From NCBI RefSeq assembly GCF_040869045.1, contig NC_090321.1:180639596-180703595 (forward strand): a stretch of 64,000 nucleotides of DNA. The letters are read 5' to 3'. The stretch's first letter is position 1; each line of letters opens with the position of its first letter. Positions 1 to 11,489 of this stretch are shown here, piece after piece. Under the pieces are notes generated by a model, which saw nothing but the letters and a program-made list of their open reading frames with translations, had not been told where the DNA came from and searched no databases. The stretch is from Eurosta solidaginis (Eukaryota > Arthropoda > Insecta > Diptera > Tephritidae). The position numbers and the translations under genes were made by a program.

Positions 1-1050
1 CCAACGGTATTTAGCACTCGTACTATTCCGTTTTGTGTTTTTGTCTTCTTGCTGCGCTACCAACAAAACTGCAGCTATGAATAACACCAACACCAGCACC
101 GAAAGCGCAAATATATGCACACTCACACCAATACAATTAAATTTGAAAACACGCGCATGTATTTTTGTTTTTGTTTTCTGCCAATAGGTGTGTTCTACTC
201 AGAGTTTGCACTTGTGTGAGTGTATATGTGCGTGTTTTGCGAGGTATGCTAGGGAATTTAGGTTAGGAATATTCCATTTTTAATCCGCTTCCCATTCACT
301 TCGTTATTTTGTTTTTGGTTATTTCTTTTTGTGTAATTTTTTTTTTACTGCTTTACCACTTCCAAGTTAGAGCTTAAAACCTACTCAGCCATTTCTTTCC
401 GCAACTTTTTTAAGTAATTTGTGGGGTGAGCAGTTTTTTGTTTTTATTACATTATGACATATTTATATTAGAGACTCATACATTAGCACTTTGTTTGAAT
501 TTTCCTTATGTTTGTTGTAACATTTATATTATGTATATAAGCACTTCATATCATATCGACTTATTCTTCTCATATTCACTTCACTTTTTTCATAGCATAT
601 TTTCAGGCTGATAAGCTGATGTACACGTGCACCTAAAAGCGATTTTACTACAATTCATGTGAGAGGTTCGTCGGCGACTGAATGCTTTTTCCCCGATTGA
701 CGTAATCCTGCCTAGCCAAAATTTGCTCACTGTACTGGAATTTCCCAGTATTTCGTGCGATGTCTTGGTATTGGTTTGTGGTGTTGACCCGAAAAGGATA
801 ACAGCCAGCAGCACGCCCATGTTGTGTATACCGGAAAAACTCACCACGTATTTGTTATGACGAAAAACTTGCTGTTGCGTTTGTTGACTGTTGCTAGTGT
901 ATGTGTGTGTGTGTATATGTGAATTATTATTAGTTACCGGTATGTTTTCAATCATGCTTTCGGTTGGTCCTAACCCAACCTACAAAGTAGCTGTTTGAAA
1001 TTTGAAATATACATATGTGTATGTGTGCGGTGTAGTAGATGAGGTAGAAA
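1..1050. other. gene-free flank, no recognised feature
   Basis: AT-rich sequence with only short ORFs (about 61 and 121 codons) that resemble no family I recognise. There is a short TG/TATG microsatellite near 898-920 and scattered poly-T runs. Nothing here can be tied to an exon with splice sites. It may be 5' or intronic DNA of a gene outside the window. Confidence 0.5.
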
Positions 1051-1401
1051 GGTATTTAATTTGTATTTGTATTTATTAGGCAATTCATCCCAGCACAACA
1101 ATTTGGCAAAAACTATTTTATAGTGCTAGTCGGTAAAAGACATAAAATAGGAACAATTTAAACTTGAAACTTAAAGCTAATGACTATGGCTAAGAAAATG
1201 TTACAATAAATAGTATATTTAATAAATAATAAATAAATAAATAAACGAATGATAAAGTACATTTGCTTAGAAGAAATCAGTATTTTAATTGTCTAGGTTA
1301 TTATAGAAACTTGTTAATTCTTTATTGAAGAGCAGAGCATTGCTTATAAGCCTAAGTCTAGAAGGGAGCGAGTTCCAAAGACGTATGGAAGTAATGAAGA
1401 A

Positions 1402-3558
1402 CTAGCGATCAGATATTAGCATACGATATCTGAAGTGGGTAAGGAGAACAGATCTAGACGACTGGAGAAAATTTAGCCTCCGATACAGATAGTCAGGTTC
1501 CTTCATATATATTAATTTATGTAGCGTAGTGAGCGTTTTAAGTTTAATAAGGTTATCGAAAGAAATGTTTAGCAACCTGTAAGTATGATGAGAGACGTGG
1601 TCAAGTCTTTTCAACCCATAGAAGTATCTAGCAATGTTGTTATAAACAACATTAAGTTTCCTATTACATACATAGTCACAATTTGAGTAAATCTCACATC
1701 CATAAAGGAGCGTAGGTATTAAGTACGCTTTTGCTATTAGTAGACGAATATGTAACGGAGTAAAATATTGTGTAAGCCAGAGTGTACGAAGCATCCCCTA
1801 CACTTTTCCCACTGTGCGGAAGATGTGATCTTTCCATGTCAAGGTTTTGTTAAAAACTACACCTAGAATTTTTGCCGTGTCAACGTATTCTATAATAGCG
1901 TTGTCTAAAATTAAATTTTCCATTCCACTTTTATCTAGTGACCTTCTATGAATAACTATACATTTCGACTTCTTAGGGTTAAGACATAAGCCGTTCATAA
2001 AAGCCCACGTACCAATTTGACACAAATCGTAATTTAAGCTATTAATACATGAACTGGTACGATCACTAGGACAGCACATATACAATTGTACGTCATCAGC
2101 ATAAATGTGAATATTACAATACTTGAGAACACCAGGCAAATCGTTTATATACAAAACAAATAACAGGGGACCAAGGATTGAGCCTTGTGGGACGCCTCTT
2201 AAAACACTGACGAAGTCAGACTTTCTGCTACCAACACTTACTGCCTGAGTTCGGTAGGCCAAATACGATCTGATTAGGGCTGCTGCACAGTTGGGGAAAT
2301 TAAATAGGTTATCTAGCTTCTTGCAGAGAACGGTGTGGTCGACCGAGTCAAACGCTTTTGAATGGTCGAGAAGAGTTAGGAAAGCAGTAAAATTTTTGTC
2401 AACTTGTTCTCGAATAACCTCTATCACCGATAGGAGCACCGTTTTACAGCTACGATTTGACCCGAATACAGACTGGGAATTTGTGAGAAGGTTATTATTC
2501 TGCACATAAGTATTTATCTGGCAGTGCAAAATTCGTTCGACGACCTTGGAAAGGAAAGGCAGAATAGCTATAGGTCTATACTCCTTGTTTTGCTTGAGGA
2601 TTGGGATTACCTTAGCAACTTTCCAACATTTGGGAAATACACAGGACATCAGCACAGAGTTAACCAAGTAGGTTAAGTGAGGAAGGATTTTAGAAAGAAT
2701 TATCTTTAAAAATTTCGGACATATATCAGCGAACCCCATAGTATTAGACTTTACTGAAAGAATGGCTTGAACGACATCACAATCATCGACACTAGCAAAC
2801 TCAAGAGGACCAAAATCAACATTAGCGCGAATAAAATAATTGTCAGCACATATATTGTCAGTTGAGATTGGAAGATTTACAAAATTTATATTTATCCCGT
2901 TAATGTCTACATCAGGGAGGACAGAAATATCACATTTGGATTTTCCGATACAAATATCTTTAATCGACTCCCAGGTTTCCTTCGAACTCAAAGCAGCACT
3001 AAACTTGTTATTATAAAATTTCTGCTTAGCTGACTTAATGGCTTTGTTTGCAGCGATCCTAGCTGCTTTGAAGCAGTTGTGAGCCTCCAGAGTTTTGTAT
3101 CTTTTCCATCGTGAGTAAGCAAGGTTACGCTGGTGAATTAAGTGTTTTAGATTGGCACTAAACCAAGGGGTATTATTGTGTGTAGCAGCTTTGAGTTTCA
3201 CTGGCACATGGTTGTCGAAAAGCCTAATAATATGGTTCTGTAGGAATGATGCCTGATCATCGACCGACGTCAGCGTACGAATCAAGCTCCATTCGACCGA
3301 CTCCACCGCTGCATTAAGGGAACTGTAATCTATGTTTCTAAAATCACGATACGTAAAGGAACATTGGATGTGTGACATTTGAAAGTTGTAACTAAGAAAT
3401 ATGAGATCGTGTTTTGAAAAGCAAGATGCCGACAATTGATCGTAGTGGAGCAATTTCAGGGGATCATTCACAAAAAATAAATCCAGCAAAGAAAAGTTTG
3501 AGTCAGTAAAGTGTGTAGGTGAAGTTAAGTTGGTGGGAAAAAGTCCAAGAGACTGCAT
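1402..3558 (-). pseudogene. LINE reverse transcriptase, one in-frame stop
   Basis: The 586-codon frame 1798-3558 carries reverse transcriptase blocks in order. An EYRPIAILP block lies near residue 325 and a DHSKAFDSVDH block with the first catalytic Asp near 398. GVPQGSILGP is near 455-464 and the catalytic YADD near 486-489. A TAG at 1798-1800 ends this frame, but the same frame continues at 1402-1794 for another 130 codons of typical LINE thumb and C-terminal sequence (LLYGCEIYS). One nonsense mutation therefore separates the two parts. The protein would copy its own RNA at the nicked target. No RNase H domain is visible downstream. Confidence 0.85.
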
Positions 3559-3566
3559 ACTTAGCT

Positions 3567-4098
3567 TTAGAGTTGAGTCGACGAGAAGGTTGAGTTGAAA
3601 TCCCTAGCGATGATTATATTATCATAGCTTATAAGTAGAGGCTCGAGAAATTCAATAAAGCCAGAGAAGTCAACTCCACGATTAGGTCTGTATGCACAGC
3701 CGATAAAAAGCCTTTCATTATTTACAGAGAACACGTATACGAACACATATTCGACAGAATCACTTGGACTAGCACTGCAGCAAAATTTACAGGATAAACT
3801 ATATTTTAACATATATAGCAACACCACCACCATGACCACGTCTATCAGCCCTGAAAAGTTGATATCCATTTAGTTGCACCAAATCATTTTTGTGACATGA
3901 GGAAAACCAGGTTTCGGAAATACATATAATATCTCTATCGGAACCTTCAGATATGAATCTCAATTCATCCAGCTTTTTATATAGGCTTTGCGCATTGAGA
4001 TGGATGACTTTGAGCCCTTTAGTGCGTTTGCTGAATACGCGCAACAGTGTATGTAAGCAGTCTTTGGAACTAGACAACCTATAGTCTAGGACCATCAC
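3567..4098 (-). pseudogene. LINE APE-type endonuclease, frameshifted
   Basis: Two overlapping frames on the - strand together encode the N-terminal endonuclease of the element. The first (3799-4098) reads from the conserved LNAQSL segment through the catalytic SETW motif to GGGVAIYV. The second (3567-3869) continues with the YRPN segment and an ARDFN motif, where the usual form is GDFN. A further shift leads into the reverse transcriptase frame at 3558, which still begins with endonuclease C-terminal sequence including a KHD-like segment. The family cuts target DNA to prime reverse transcription. The frameshifts make this copy non-functional. Confidence 0.75.
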
Positions 4099-4139
4099 TA
4101 TCTATAGGATATAAAGAATGCTCTGCGATGCGTAACAAT

Positions 4140-6116
4140 AAAGACAACATAAATGAATGTTTACAAGTATGATACGGAGAGATAAAGACGGAAACGAAGA
4201 GACGCAAGAACTTAAGTAATATACCATACATAGAAATTAATTTATTGATTGAAAGGTAAGCATTTTAATATTCTATACAAAGGAATAATTTGTAATTTCC
4301 GGCATTTACTATATAAAATATCAGAATAAACAGAATAACGCATAAAAGTATGCATTGAATGCGTTTCCAAAGCTGCGAGAACTACTCAGATTGTTTTAAT
4401 AACAAAGCTAACCATTGTATATTTTTAGGCGCCAATACAATTTTCGAGACCGTAAATTTTTTTTAAGGCATAAACTCTTTTTGCTACTATTTTTTCTGGT
4501 TCTCAATATCAATAAATCAAATAAGGGAGAATAATTTTCATGTCAGATGGCTTGTAGATCAAATTGGTTCCATAAACCAAATTGTGGTAACCGGAAAAAG
4601 TTGAAATGTTATTAAAACTATTTTAAAACAAAAACTTCGTATATATTTTTGCCATGAAAAGCTTCTCAGCAAAGTTGATCCGACTTAGGAGATGCCATTC
4701 GGAGACTACATGAAACATGTAGCTGCCGTCCTCCGAAACGCAAAGGTAACACACAAGGGGTATCCGCATTCCCCGAGATAGTTTTTATCAAAATCTCACT
4801 GTGAGTAAGGTGAATTGATAATCGACCTCACAGTGGTGGAGCTGAGCGCTTTGATAGCTACTGATTGTCTGAATAAATATTAAATTTCCATAACATATAT
4901 AGCGACGCATTGCATTCCGTTCATTAATAAAGTTGACCTCCGCCTAAAAAACACTGTGTGGCTTCAGTTCAAGCTTATAAACTGCTTCTCTAAGCGCAGC
5001 CCGGAAATAGAAATTTAGCATTGGGGTGCCAGTGTATTACTTTCACCACCTCTAATTCCAGCCATCGCAAATCGCTGCACCTCTTCCGACCTATTGACCA
5101 TAGAAGGTGCGGCTAGTGCTGACTGCCAAGCCAGAACTTCATATAGAGAATCGGCGTTAAAACCATATCATACAATCAAAAGACCATCCTTGGGTTGAGC
5201 TCGCTTATGTTTACAATATATTCCCATAAAATAATGTCCTGTTAGTAACATTCACTTAACAGAACTGTTAAAATATCCTTAAAGACGCATATTTGCCGGC
5301 AAGCTACAAAAACAGCAAATTCAAAAGTCTACCCAAAATATGAGAGAAAACTGCCAAAAGCACACTCGTACATAGGGCATAAAAATATTCTCAATACCTC
5401 CATAACTTCCCACTATTTTTAGGCGTCCTGCAATGCATCTCTGGAAATAAGGTCAACGGTAACCTACTAACTGTTTAACATAAAAAAAAGAACACAAAGT
5501 TCGATGTAAAACGCGATTATTATAAGCAGGCGATCCATATGGTTGTTGTTGTTCATACTACATATGCAAGCGCAGGCATAAAAGAAGAAGACGCATAGTG
5601 AGAGCAACAACTGCAGCAACAAAGAAGAAGCATAAAAAGATACAAAACAAAAACAAAGTTCAACAAAAATAAGGGCAGTAGTGCTAAAATGTTAAAAAGC
5701 AATTGTATGTGTGCGTATTTCCGTGCGTGTGTGTGTCAAAGTGTAAGATGAAGTTTGTTACGAAGCTAAAAGTAAAATTGATGGGAAAACAAAAGCAAAA
5801 AAAAAAAAAATATAAATAACGTGCAATGAGGGAAATAATAAAATATGCTAAGAACTTCAAATTGCCACAGCAACAATAATTCAACGTATGGTAGTACTTG
5901 TGCGTGTATGTACATATGTATGTGTTAATGTGAGTATAAATGTAGGTGCGAACTTTGAAAGAGTTAAATAATCCATAAAATGTATTGAATGAAAACAAAA
6001 AAAATTTTTTTTTTGTTTTATATGAGTTATTTTTGTGCATATGTATGAATGTACATTGGGATGATCTTTATAAATCAAATTACCGAGCTTTACCAGCCTC
6101 ACTCTTCACACAGTAG
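4140..6116. other. no gene; possible short LINE RNase H scrap at about 4822-4885
   Basis: Nothing gene-like is visible. A stretch around 4822-4885 resembles, on the - strand, the DSQAAIKALS segment of the LOA-type RNase H found intact at 26400-26470, but it is short and broken. The rest is AT-rich, with a purine-rich AAAGAAGAAG patch near 5580-5660, poly-A/T runs near 5795-5810 and 6000-6015, and TGTATG-type microsatellite near 5905-5945. The ORFs at 5684-6102 on the - strand are low-complexity translations of these runs. Confidence 0.4.
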
Positions 6117-6216
6117 GTTAGGTTAGGTGGTAGCTGTCCTGATAAGGAAAGCTTACTTGGACAACACGAAGGTCCGTTGTGATACCACATACAACAAAAA
6201 TAACGGCGACTTAGAT

Positions 6217-7234
6217 CTAGCTACTTAGAGAAACGATAAAGCTCGGAATGACACCGATCTCAACTTTGGATATATCCTCGGGAGATCCAAGTGAGGCGCG
6301 ACCGAAGTACTTTCGCCTAGTTCTGGCAAAAGCTGGGCAACCAAGCATACAGTTATATGGTGATTCCAACTCATCATCCTCCATACAGCTGCAGCAGGCT
6401 GGAGTTTCCAGTATATTTAGACGCACCGCATGGATACCCATGGGACTGTGCCCTGTGAAAACCCCAATGACCATTGATAGGTAAGCCTTAGTGAACCCAA
6501 TTATTTCAGCAGGCTTCCAGTCATTCACTTTCGGCCAGAAAGATCTTGCTATCCTGCAAGGCGTGGTGTCCGCCCAACGTTTGCTCAGATGGCTCGAGGC
6601 CCAGCTATGGAGGAGCAATCCACAGGTGGCCAGCGGAATCCCGAAATCCCCACAGCCATCTTCATTCGGTTCAGTTTTACCGATGGGGGCTAAGAGTTTC
6701 GCTTGACAGTTACCCGGGTATCACTATGGCCCGGGAGCCAGACAATCTTAATTGTAAAATAATTCGATGCAATCGCAAGCGAGGTCAGGCACTCCCAGAC
6801 CACCCGCGATCGCACTGTAGTTGAGCTCAAGGCCTTGATAGCCGCTTGGCTATCAGCGTAGATGTTAAATACCGTAGTAGCACTGGATAGCATTTCATCC
6901 GCCGCATCCTTAATCGCAGCAACTTCCGCTTGGAATACACTGCAGTGATCAGCTAACTTAAACTTGCGGCTTACATTTAGCTCTTGACAAAAGGCCCCCC
7001 ACCAACCTTTCCATCCAACTTCGACCCATACGTGAACAACTTAACCGGTCCCATGCGCCAGAAAATTCCTCTTCCCCACTCCTCTCTCGGTGGAATGACT
7101 GGAGTGGAGGGTGTATAGGGAGCAGTTATCGGCATACAACAGTCCGTTCTGTCCGGGATAAAGTCGAAACTGGTAAGAAGGCTAGAGTGTCCGAAGTCAG
7201 GAAGCCCATAGCCCATATCACGAAGCCTGACCAA
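6217..7234 (-). pseudogene. LINE RNase H domain and C-terminus, broken
   Basis: The - strand frames carry the RNase H start (a YGSKLDGK segment, where the fuller copy reads TDGSKLDGK), the second block NIYADSQAAIKALSS, and the later WLPGHSD block. A C-terminal tail follows with the Cys motif CSCMEDDE and the CPAFARTRRKYFG segment. Relative to the copy at 25812-26650 this one has frameshifts and lacks the GNCQADLLAR block that carries the last acidic residue. RNase H would remove the RNA strand during element replication. It is non-functional here. Confidence 0.8.
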
Positions 7235-7246
7235 AGACCGGGCCGC

Positions 7247-7636
7247 AGCCCCCAGCGGGTTAGGGGGTCAGAATACACCCGCGGTAGGTATGCCTGTCGT
7301 AAGAGGCGACTAAAATATCAGATTCAAGGGGCTGTGTAGCGCAATCCTTCAGGTTGCCAGCGCAATATATAGCTTCTCCAAACCCAATTTTCAACCCCAC
7401 CTATCCGAGGCGAATCCTGTTTCACTAACAGACGAGGCTCTGGCGACCGAAAGCTCCTCATGGAACTTGGGGTGGGGAGGGAGGGATGGCCTGAAGGTAT
7501 AATGTGGCCACATAAAACCTTAATGGTGCTGTGTTACCGGAGCGTACCGGATCTGTATCCGGCAAAGGACCATCACATCGATAACACTCCCCAAAGCCTT
7601 CGGGGAGCAACCATATCGCTACAACAACAACAAAAC
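7247..7636 (+). mobile_element. 390-bp SINE-like retroposon with CAA-rich tail
   Basis: This block interrupts the LOA-type LINE. It is flanked by a 9-bp direct repeat, CCGGGCCGC, at 7238-7246 and 7637-7645. The uninterrupted LINE copy near 26840 has one such site, in a diverged form, at this position. The insert starts AGCCCCCAGCGGGTTAGGGG and ends in CAACAACAACAAAAC, so its 3' end is on the right. It has no coding capacity. It may be a SINE or the retroposed 3' end of another LINE; I see no clear pol III A and B boxes. Confidence 0.75.
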
Positions 7637-7973
7637 CCGGGCCGCGGCCGCCTTTCCCTCAATATCTACTCGATATATGTTCAGCATGACGTTCAGTGCC
7701 AAGGTAGGTGGTGTTCTGAGAGTGCCACTGATACCGATCAGCGCCGTCCGTTGCACTGACACTAACATTTTGGAGGTGCTCGCCGTGTCCTGTGCTTTCA
7801 CACAGTAACTCCAGGGACAAATAATGATACATGAATTTGGTCCTGATTCGAAAGAGCTTTGCACTGGAGTCAAAACTAAAGTTTTTTAATGGAGACTCAA
7901 AAGATTTAAATTTGAATCTTTGTTTTCTAATACAAAAACACAATTATATTATTGTAGGCGATGTCATACATAT

Positions 7974-8516
7974 TGTGACGAATATTAGTATCACTAAGTG
8001 ATACTACCATCAGTAAGCCGATACTAAGCAGTATGTACGTAAACCAATCAATCATCATCTACACACGAACATACAAGGCAACGGAGAGATATTCATAAAC
8101 ACATGTAATCATCAGCCGAAGTAGTACTCACATATACACCCGCATATGCCTTGCGAGAGACTACAAACTAAAAATATACACGCATATGCCTATGCGAGAG
8201 GCCATAAACTACAAATACACATGCATATAGCTGGTAGCCAAGTAGAAGATTCTATAGGGAGAAACGTCTAGACATTTTTAAAAATATGCGGACAAGGCAA
8301 CAGAGAGTATGAAAGCAGAGCAAGGTGAGTAATCAGTAAGCAGTTTGATTTAAACTCGCAATTAGTTGTGAAGTAAGAGTTATTGTGAAGTACCTTAAAG
8401 TAGTCTAATAAAGACCATTTTGCTATACAGAACATTGGAGTGATTAATCAAGGCTTTAGCGATACGAACATTAGAAGAAGGTTTCAAATAAGCAGAATTT
8501 CCCGAAATTTATTACA
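7974..8516 (+). mobile_element. solo LTR of a Gypsy-type element
   Basis: The block begins TGTGACGAAT and ends ATTACA, the usual TG...CA limits of an LTR. It is flanked by a perfect 4-bp duplication, ATAT, at 7970-7973 and 8517-8520. An AATAAA lies near 8408. No primer-binding site, polypurine tract or internal coding sequence adjoins it, so it is probably a solo LTR left by recombination between two LTRs. The 4-bp duplication fits Ty3/Gypsy integrases; the superfamily is inferred. Orientation is taken from the position of the polyadenylation signal. Confidence 0.7.
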
Positions 8517-8520
8517 ATAT

Positions 8521-8880
8521 TAAAAATATCGGTCTTGATTGTAACCGGTTCAGGGGTGTCTTTGTGGTTAAAGCTTCGTCTCATAGCGTAGTTTGAACTT
8601 AAACCTCTCTGCACTTAGACGTTTCCAATGGGACCAAAAACTGTGTGTTGTATTCTTGGCATCAGTGGCGGATCCACGGTAGGGCAAATGAGGGGGAGTT
8701 TATGTTCCAGATCGCTAAAGCTATTAAAAATTAAAGCAGCCAAGTACAAAAAAAAAAATAGAAACACGAAAGGCTACTAAGTCCATTGAATTTCTATACT
8801 GTTTGAAATTTTGAAGGTGGAGTGTAAATTCTTTTTTCTTCGAGCATACATTTTTTTTACAGGGCAAATTCTTAATTTTA
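8521..8880. other. no recognised gene
   Basis: Spacer between the solo LTR and the ACCGGTTA-rich repeat. The phrase CAGTGGCGGATCCACGG near 8664 looks like the terminus of an insect DNA transposon, but no partner end was found. Confidence 0.3.
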
Positions 8881-9771
8881 TTTTGAGCCGGTCACATTTT
8901 TAAACTTTCAACTTAATTTTGTTTCGCAATCGTTTAATTTTACCGACGCGGTTAGTTTGTTTAACTGACTTTCTTTTTGAGCCGAATCCTGTTTTGAGCC
9001 GGTTACTTAAACTTTTCTGAGCTGTCTTCTTCCTTAAACTAGTTACTTTTTTGGACCGGTTACTTTTGAACACGTAATATTTTGAACCGATAACTTTTCT
9101 GAACCGGTTATTTTGAACTGGTAATATTTTGAGCCTATAACTTTTCTGAATCGGTTACTTTTTTGAATTCGCTACGTTTTTGAATCGGTTCCTTCCTTGA
9201 ATCGGCTACTTTTTAAAAACGGCTAATTCCTTGTACCGGTTACTTATTTGAACCGTAGACTTCCTTGGACGGTTACTTCTTAGAACCGGTTTTTTTCTTG
9301 AATCAGCTACTTTTTAAACAGGCTGCTTCCTTAACCCGGTAAATTTTTTGAACCGTTTTCTTTCTTAGAACCGCTTACTATTTTGAAACCATACCTTTTT
9401 TGAAACCTCTTGTTTTTAAAGGAATATTATTTTCGAAACCTCTTACTTTTTCAAAGGGTCCAGATTCAGAGAACCGGTTACTTTTTGGAAACGATAACTG
9501 TTTTGAAGTCTCTAACTTCTTTAAGGGATTCACATTCGAAGAACCGGTTACTTCTTTGGGACTTGCATGCAACCGGTTAATTTTCGTAGCAGGTGTGCTT
9601 TTTTTGTCTTTGAACCAGTTAAGACATTCAAGCCGGCAACTTTTTTAGACCCATTTGCTTTTTTGGAACTGGTTACTTTTTTAAAACCGTTTACCTTTTT
9701 AGTACCGGCTGCTGATTGTTCAACCGGTTACTGATTAAAACGTTTCTTATTTTAAATCGGCTACGTTTTTA
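8880..9771. repeat. degenerate minisatellite, ACCGGTTACTTTTTTGA type (left part)
   Basis: Dozens of diverged copies of a short unit close to GAACCGGTTACTTTTTT run through this stretch at spacings of roughly 15-20 bp. Many units keep the palindromic core ACCGGT. The array stops at 9771 where a LINE fragment begins, and resumes at 11231. There is no credible coding sequence; the small ORFs on both strands here are translations of the repeat. Confidence 0.75.
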
Positions 9772-11220
9772 GGTAGGTGAAATGGCTGCGACCCTGGTCG
9801 CCCAAGTAGCTATTTAAAGCCGTTTTGATGCCATGTAACTCGTCTAAAAACCTACGGAATGTTACGGTCAATTTATTACAACCAGCCAGAGTTGTTGATA
9901 AAATTAAGAATATTCGGGATTGCTATCACAGATAACCCTCTGAGGTCTTCTAGAAACGGGGTTCCAAGGAACCTTAGCCGAACTCTAGCTAGAGTTGGGC
10001 ATTTACACATAAAGTGTTCTACTGTCTCCCTGGCATTTGAATCTTTGCAGCTTCTGCAGTAGTCGTTATACGGAATGCCCATCTTTTCCGCATGCATACC
10101 TACTTCCCAAAGATCGGTGCAGACTGCTATCAGTTTGAGTGTGTTAGCCCTGGATTTGTTCAAAAGACTTCTCGTCCTCTTTCCATCATAGTTTGACCAA
10201 AGGGATTTTGATATTGTACAGGTGGTGAATTTATTCCACTTTGTTTGTGCTTTCTTCAAGTAGAAGCTTTGGATATTCCCCTTGGCTACTGCTAAGGGTA
10301 TGCCTACTTCGACACTGGTTATTTCCTCGTTCATCTCCGATGAGCCCCTGCGTGCTAGCTCGTCGGCCTTCGTGTTACCCTCTATACCCCTATGAATCCA
10401 GATAACGCGTAGTTTTAGATTGGTGGATGACTGGTATATGAGTCGCTTACAAGCCCACACTAATTTTAAGTTAATGTGTGGCGAGGAAAGCGCTTTTATC
10501 GCTGCTGGGCTATCCGACAGGATGCAAACTTTACCAGCTACATTCAAGCCCTCCAGTGATTTGCAGGCTTGCCAAATCGCGAGGATTTCTGCTTGAAACA
10601 CGCTGCAGTGCGGTGGGAGTCTGAATTATGCAGAGAAATCTAGGGACTCAGAGAAGACTCCGGCCCCCACTCCCGATTCCATCTTGGAGCCGTCAGTGTA
10701 GATTTGGATGTACTCGACCCTTATGCCCGGGTTTCTCTTCCACTCGTTCCTGCTTGGAAAGGCGGTATTACAACCGTACTCAAACTTCAGTTTTCGAGGG
10801 TAGTAATCTGCCTCGGTACTACATGTACCATCCGGAAGTTTCTTTAGGATACTACTATGCCCTTGCGGAGCATCCTTCCAACACCCAGACTCCCTGAGTC
10901 TCAGTGCGGTTTATGACGATATACAAAGTATATGCAAGTCGATCGGAAGCAGGTGCAAAATGGGGTCTAAAGCAGCTGTAGGGCTAGTGCATCCGGACCC
11001 TATGGCACCAACGCACGCAGTGCGCTGGACTTTTTGCAGGCTGGTGAGATTGTAGATCTTACTTAGAGCTTCCCACCAGGCTATGAAACCATAGGTAAGC
11101 ACCGGTCGCATCACCGCCTCGTACATCCAAATTACTTTGCTTGGCTTGAGTCCCCATTTCCATTTTCCGTACCCATTCTTCGATGCATACTTTCTAATTC
11201 AACTTGCAGTCAATTGTTGT
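9772..11220 (-). mobile_element. 5'-truncated LINE fragment inside the minisatellite
   Basis: A 1,449-bp insertion flanked by a perfect 10-bp duplication, TACGTTTTTA, at 9762-9771 and 11221-11230. It encodes on the - strand the end of a reverse transcriptase region and an RNase H domain, with the 3' end on the left near GGTAGGTGAAATGG. The sequence resembles the LOA/Jockey-like elements elsewhere in the window but is a different family. The target duplication shows it arrived by target-primed reverse transcription with 5' truncation. Confidence 0.85.
9876..11126 (-). pseudogene. LINE thumb and RNase H region, nonsense-interrupted
   Basis: The upstream part (10911-11126) has the AVMRPVLTYGFIAWWEAL thumb segment. 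The RNase H domain begins with YTDGSKM near 10676-10696. A TAA (tta at 10626-10628 on the + strand) then interrupts the frame, which reopens as the 241-codon ORF 9876-10601. That ORF carries FQAEILAIWQA (acidic block 2), LSDSPAAIKAL (block 3) and EGNTKADELAR (block 4), followed by a Cys/His tail ending CKCPTLARVRLRFLG. All four acidic RNase H positions are recognisable. At least one nonsense change and a further break near 10900 make it a pseudogene. Confidence 0.8.
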
Positions 11221-11230
11221 TACGTTTTTA

Positions 11231-11360
11231 GAGTCAATAACCTTTTTCGTGCACGTTATTTTTATGAAACGACTTACCTTTTTGAAGCGGTTACTTTTTT
11301 AAAGCCTTTTACTTCTTTTTTGGAACTTTTTATTTATTTTGGCTAAGTTAATTTTTTGGA
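11231..11360. repeat. degenerate minisatellite (right part)
   Basis: Continuation of the array at 8880-9771 after the LINE insertion, with units such as GAAGCGGTTACTTTTTT. The small + strand ORF over 11137-11346 is a translation of it. Confidence 0.65.
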
Positions 11361-11489
11361 TTGTTTTGATCGTCATTCCACTAATCCCTCTACCTATATT
11401 TGTCAAAAAAAAAATATTTTTTAAAATATAAAAGATACATGATTCGTCACAAGGACGTGATAACTATCCCTGGGACCAAGTTTCTTATT

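Larger units (their letters stand above)
1050..4140 (-). mobile_element. degraded non-LTR retrotransposon (CR1/Jockey group)
   Basis: A LINE on the - strand. Its 3' end lies near 1055-1080, where short tandem units such as TTTGTATTTG mark the tail, and its 5' part lies near 4100. Going leftward it holds an APE-type endonuclease, a reverse transcriptase with GVPQGS and YADD motifs, and a 3' untranslated stretch of about 340 bp. The coding region is interrupted by two frameshifts in the endonuclease part and one in-frame stop after the reverse transcriptase core, so it is a fossil. The clade is inferred from the style of the motifs; CR1, Rex1 and Jockey-like families cannot be told apart by eye. 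Confidence 0.8.
6117..7804 (-). mobile_element. 5'-truncated LOA-type LINE, split by a retroposon
   Basis: This is the 3' part of the same LINE family as the fuller copy at about 25705-30050; the shared stretch of about 1.3 kb is closely similar. The 3' end sits at AGGTTAGGTTAGG near 6117. Reading on the - strand it holds the end of the reverse transcriptase region (7646-7804), a foreign 390-bp insert (7247-7636), and then the RNase H domain and C-terminal Cys-rich tail (6217-7234). Stops and frameshifts break it into ORFs at 6217-6618, 6690-6893 and 6977-7234. The 5' break is near 7804, so the copy is truncated. Confidence 0.85.

Noticed and set aside
5684..6102. Two overlapping - strand ORFs of 118 and 73 codons
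   Set aside because: They translate TGTATG microsatellite and poly-A/T runs; composition is Phe/Tyr/His/Thr-rich with no family pattern.
8664..8690. CAGTGGCGGATCCACGG, resembling a DNA transposon terminus
   Set aside because: No inverted partner end or target duplication could be found nearby.
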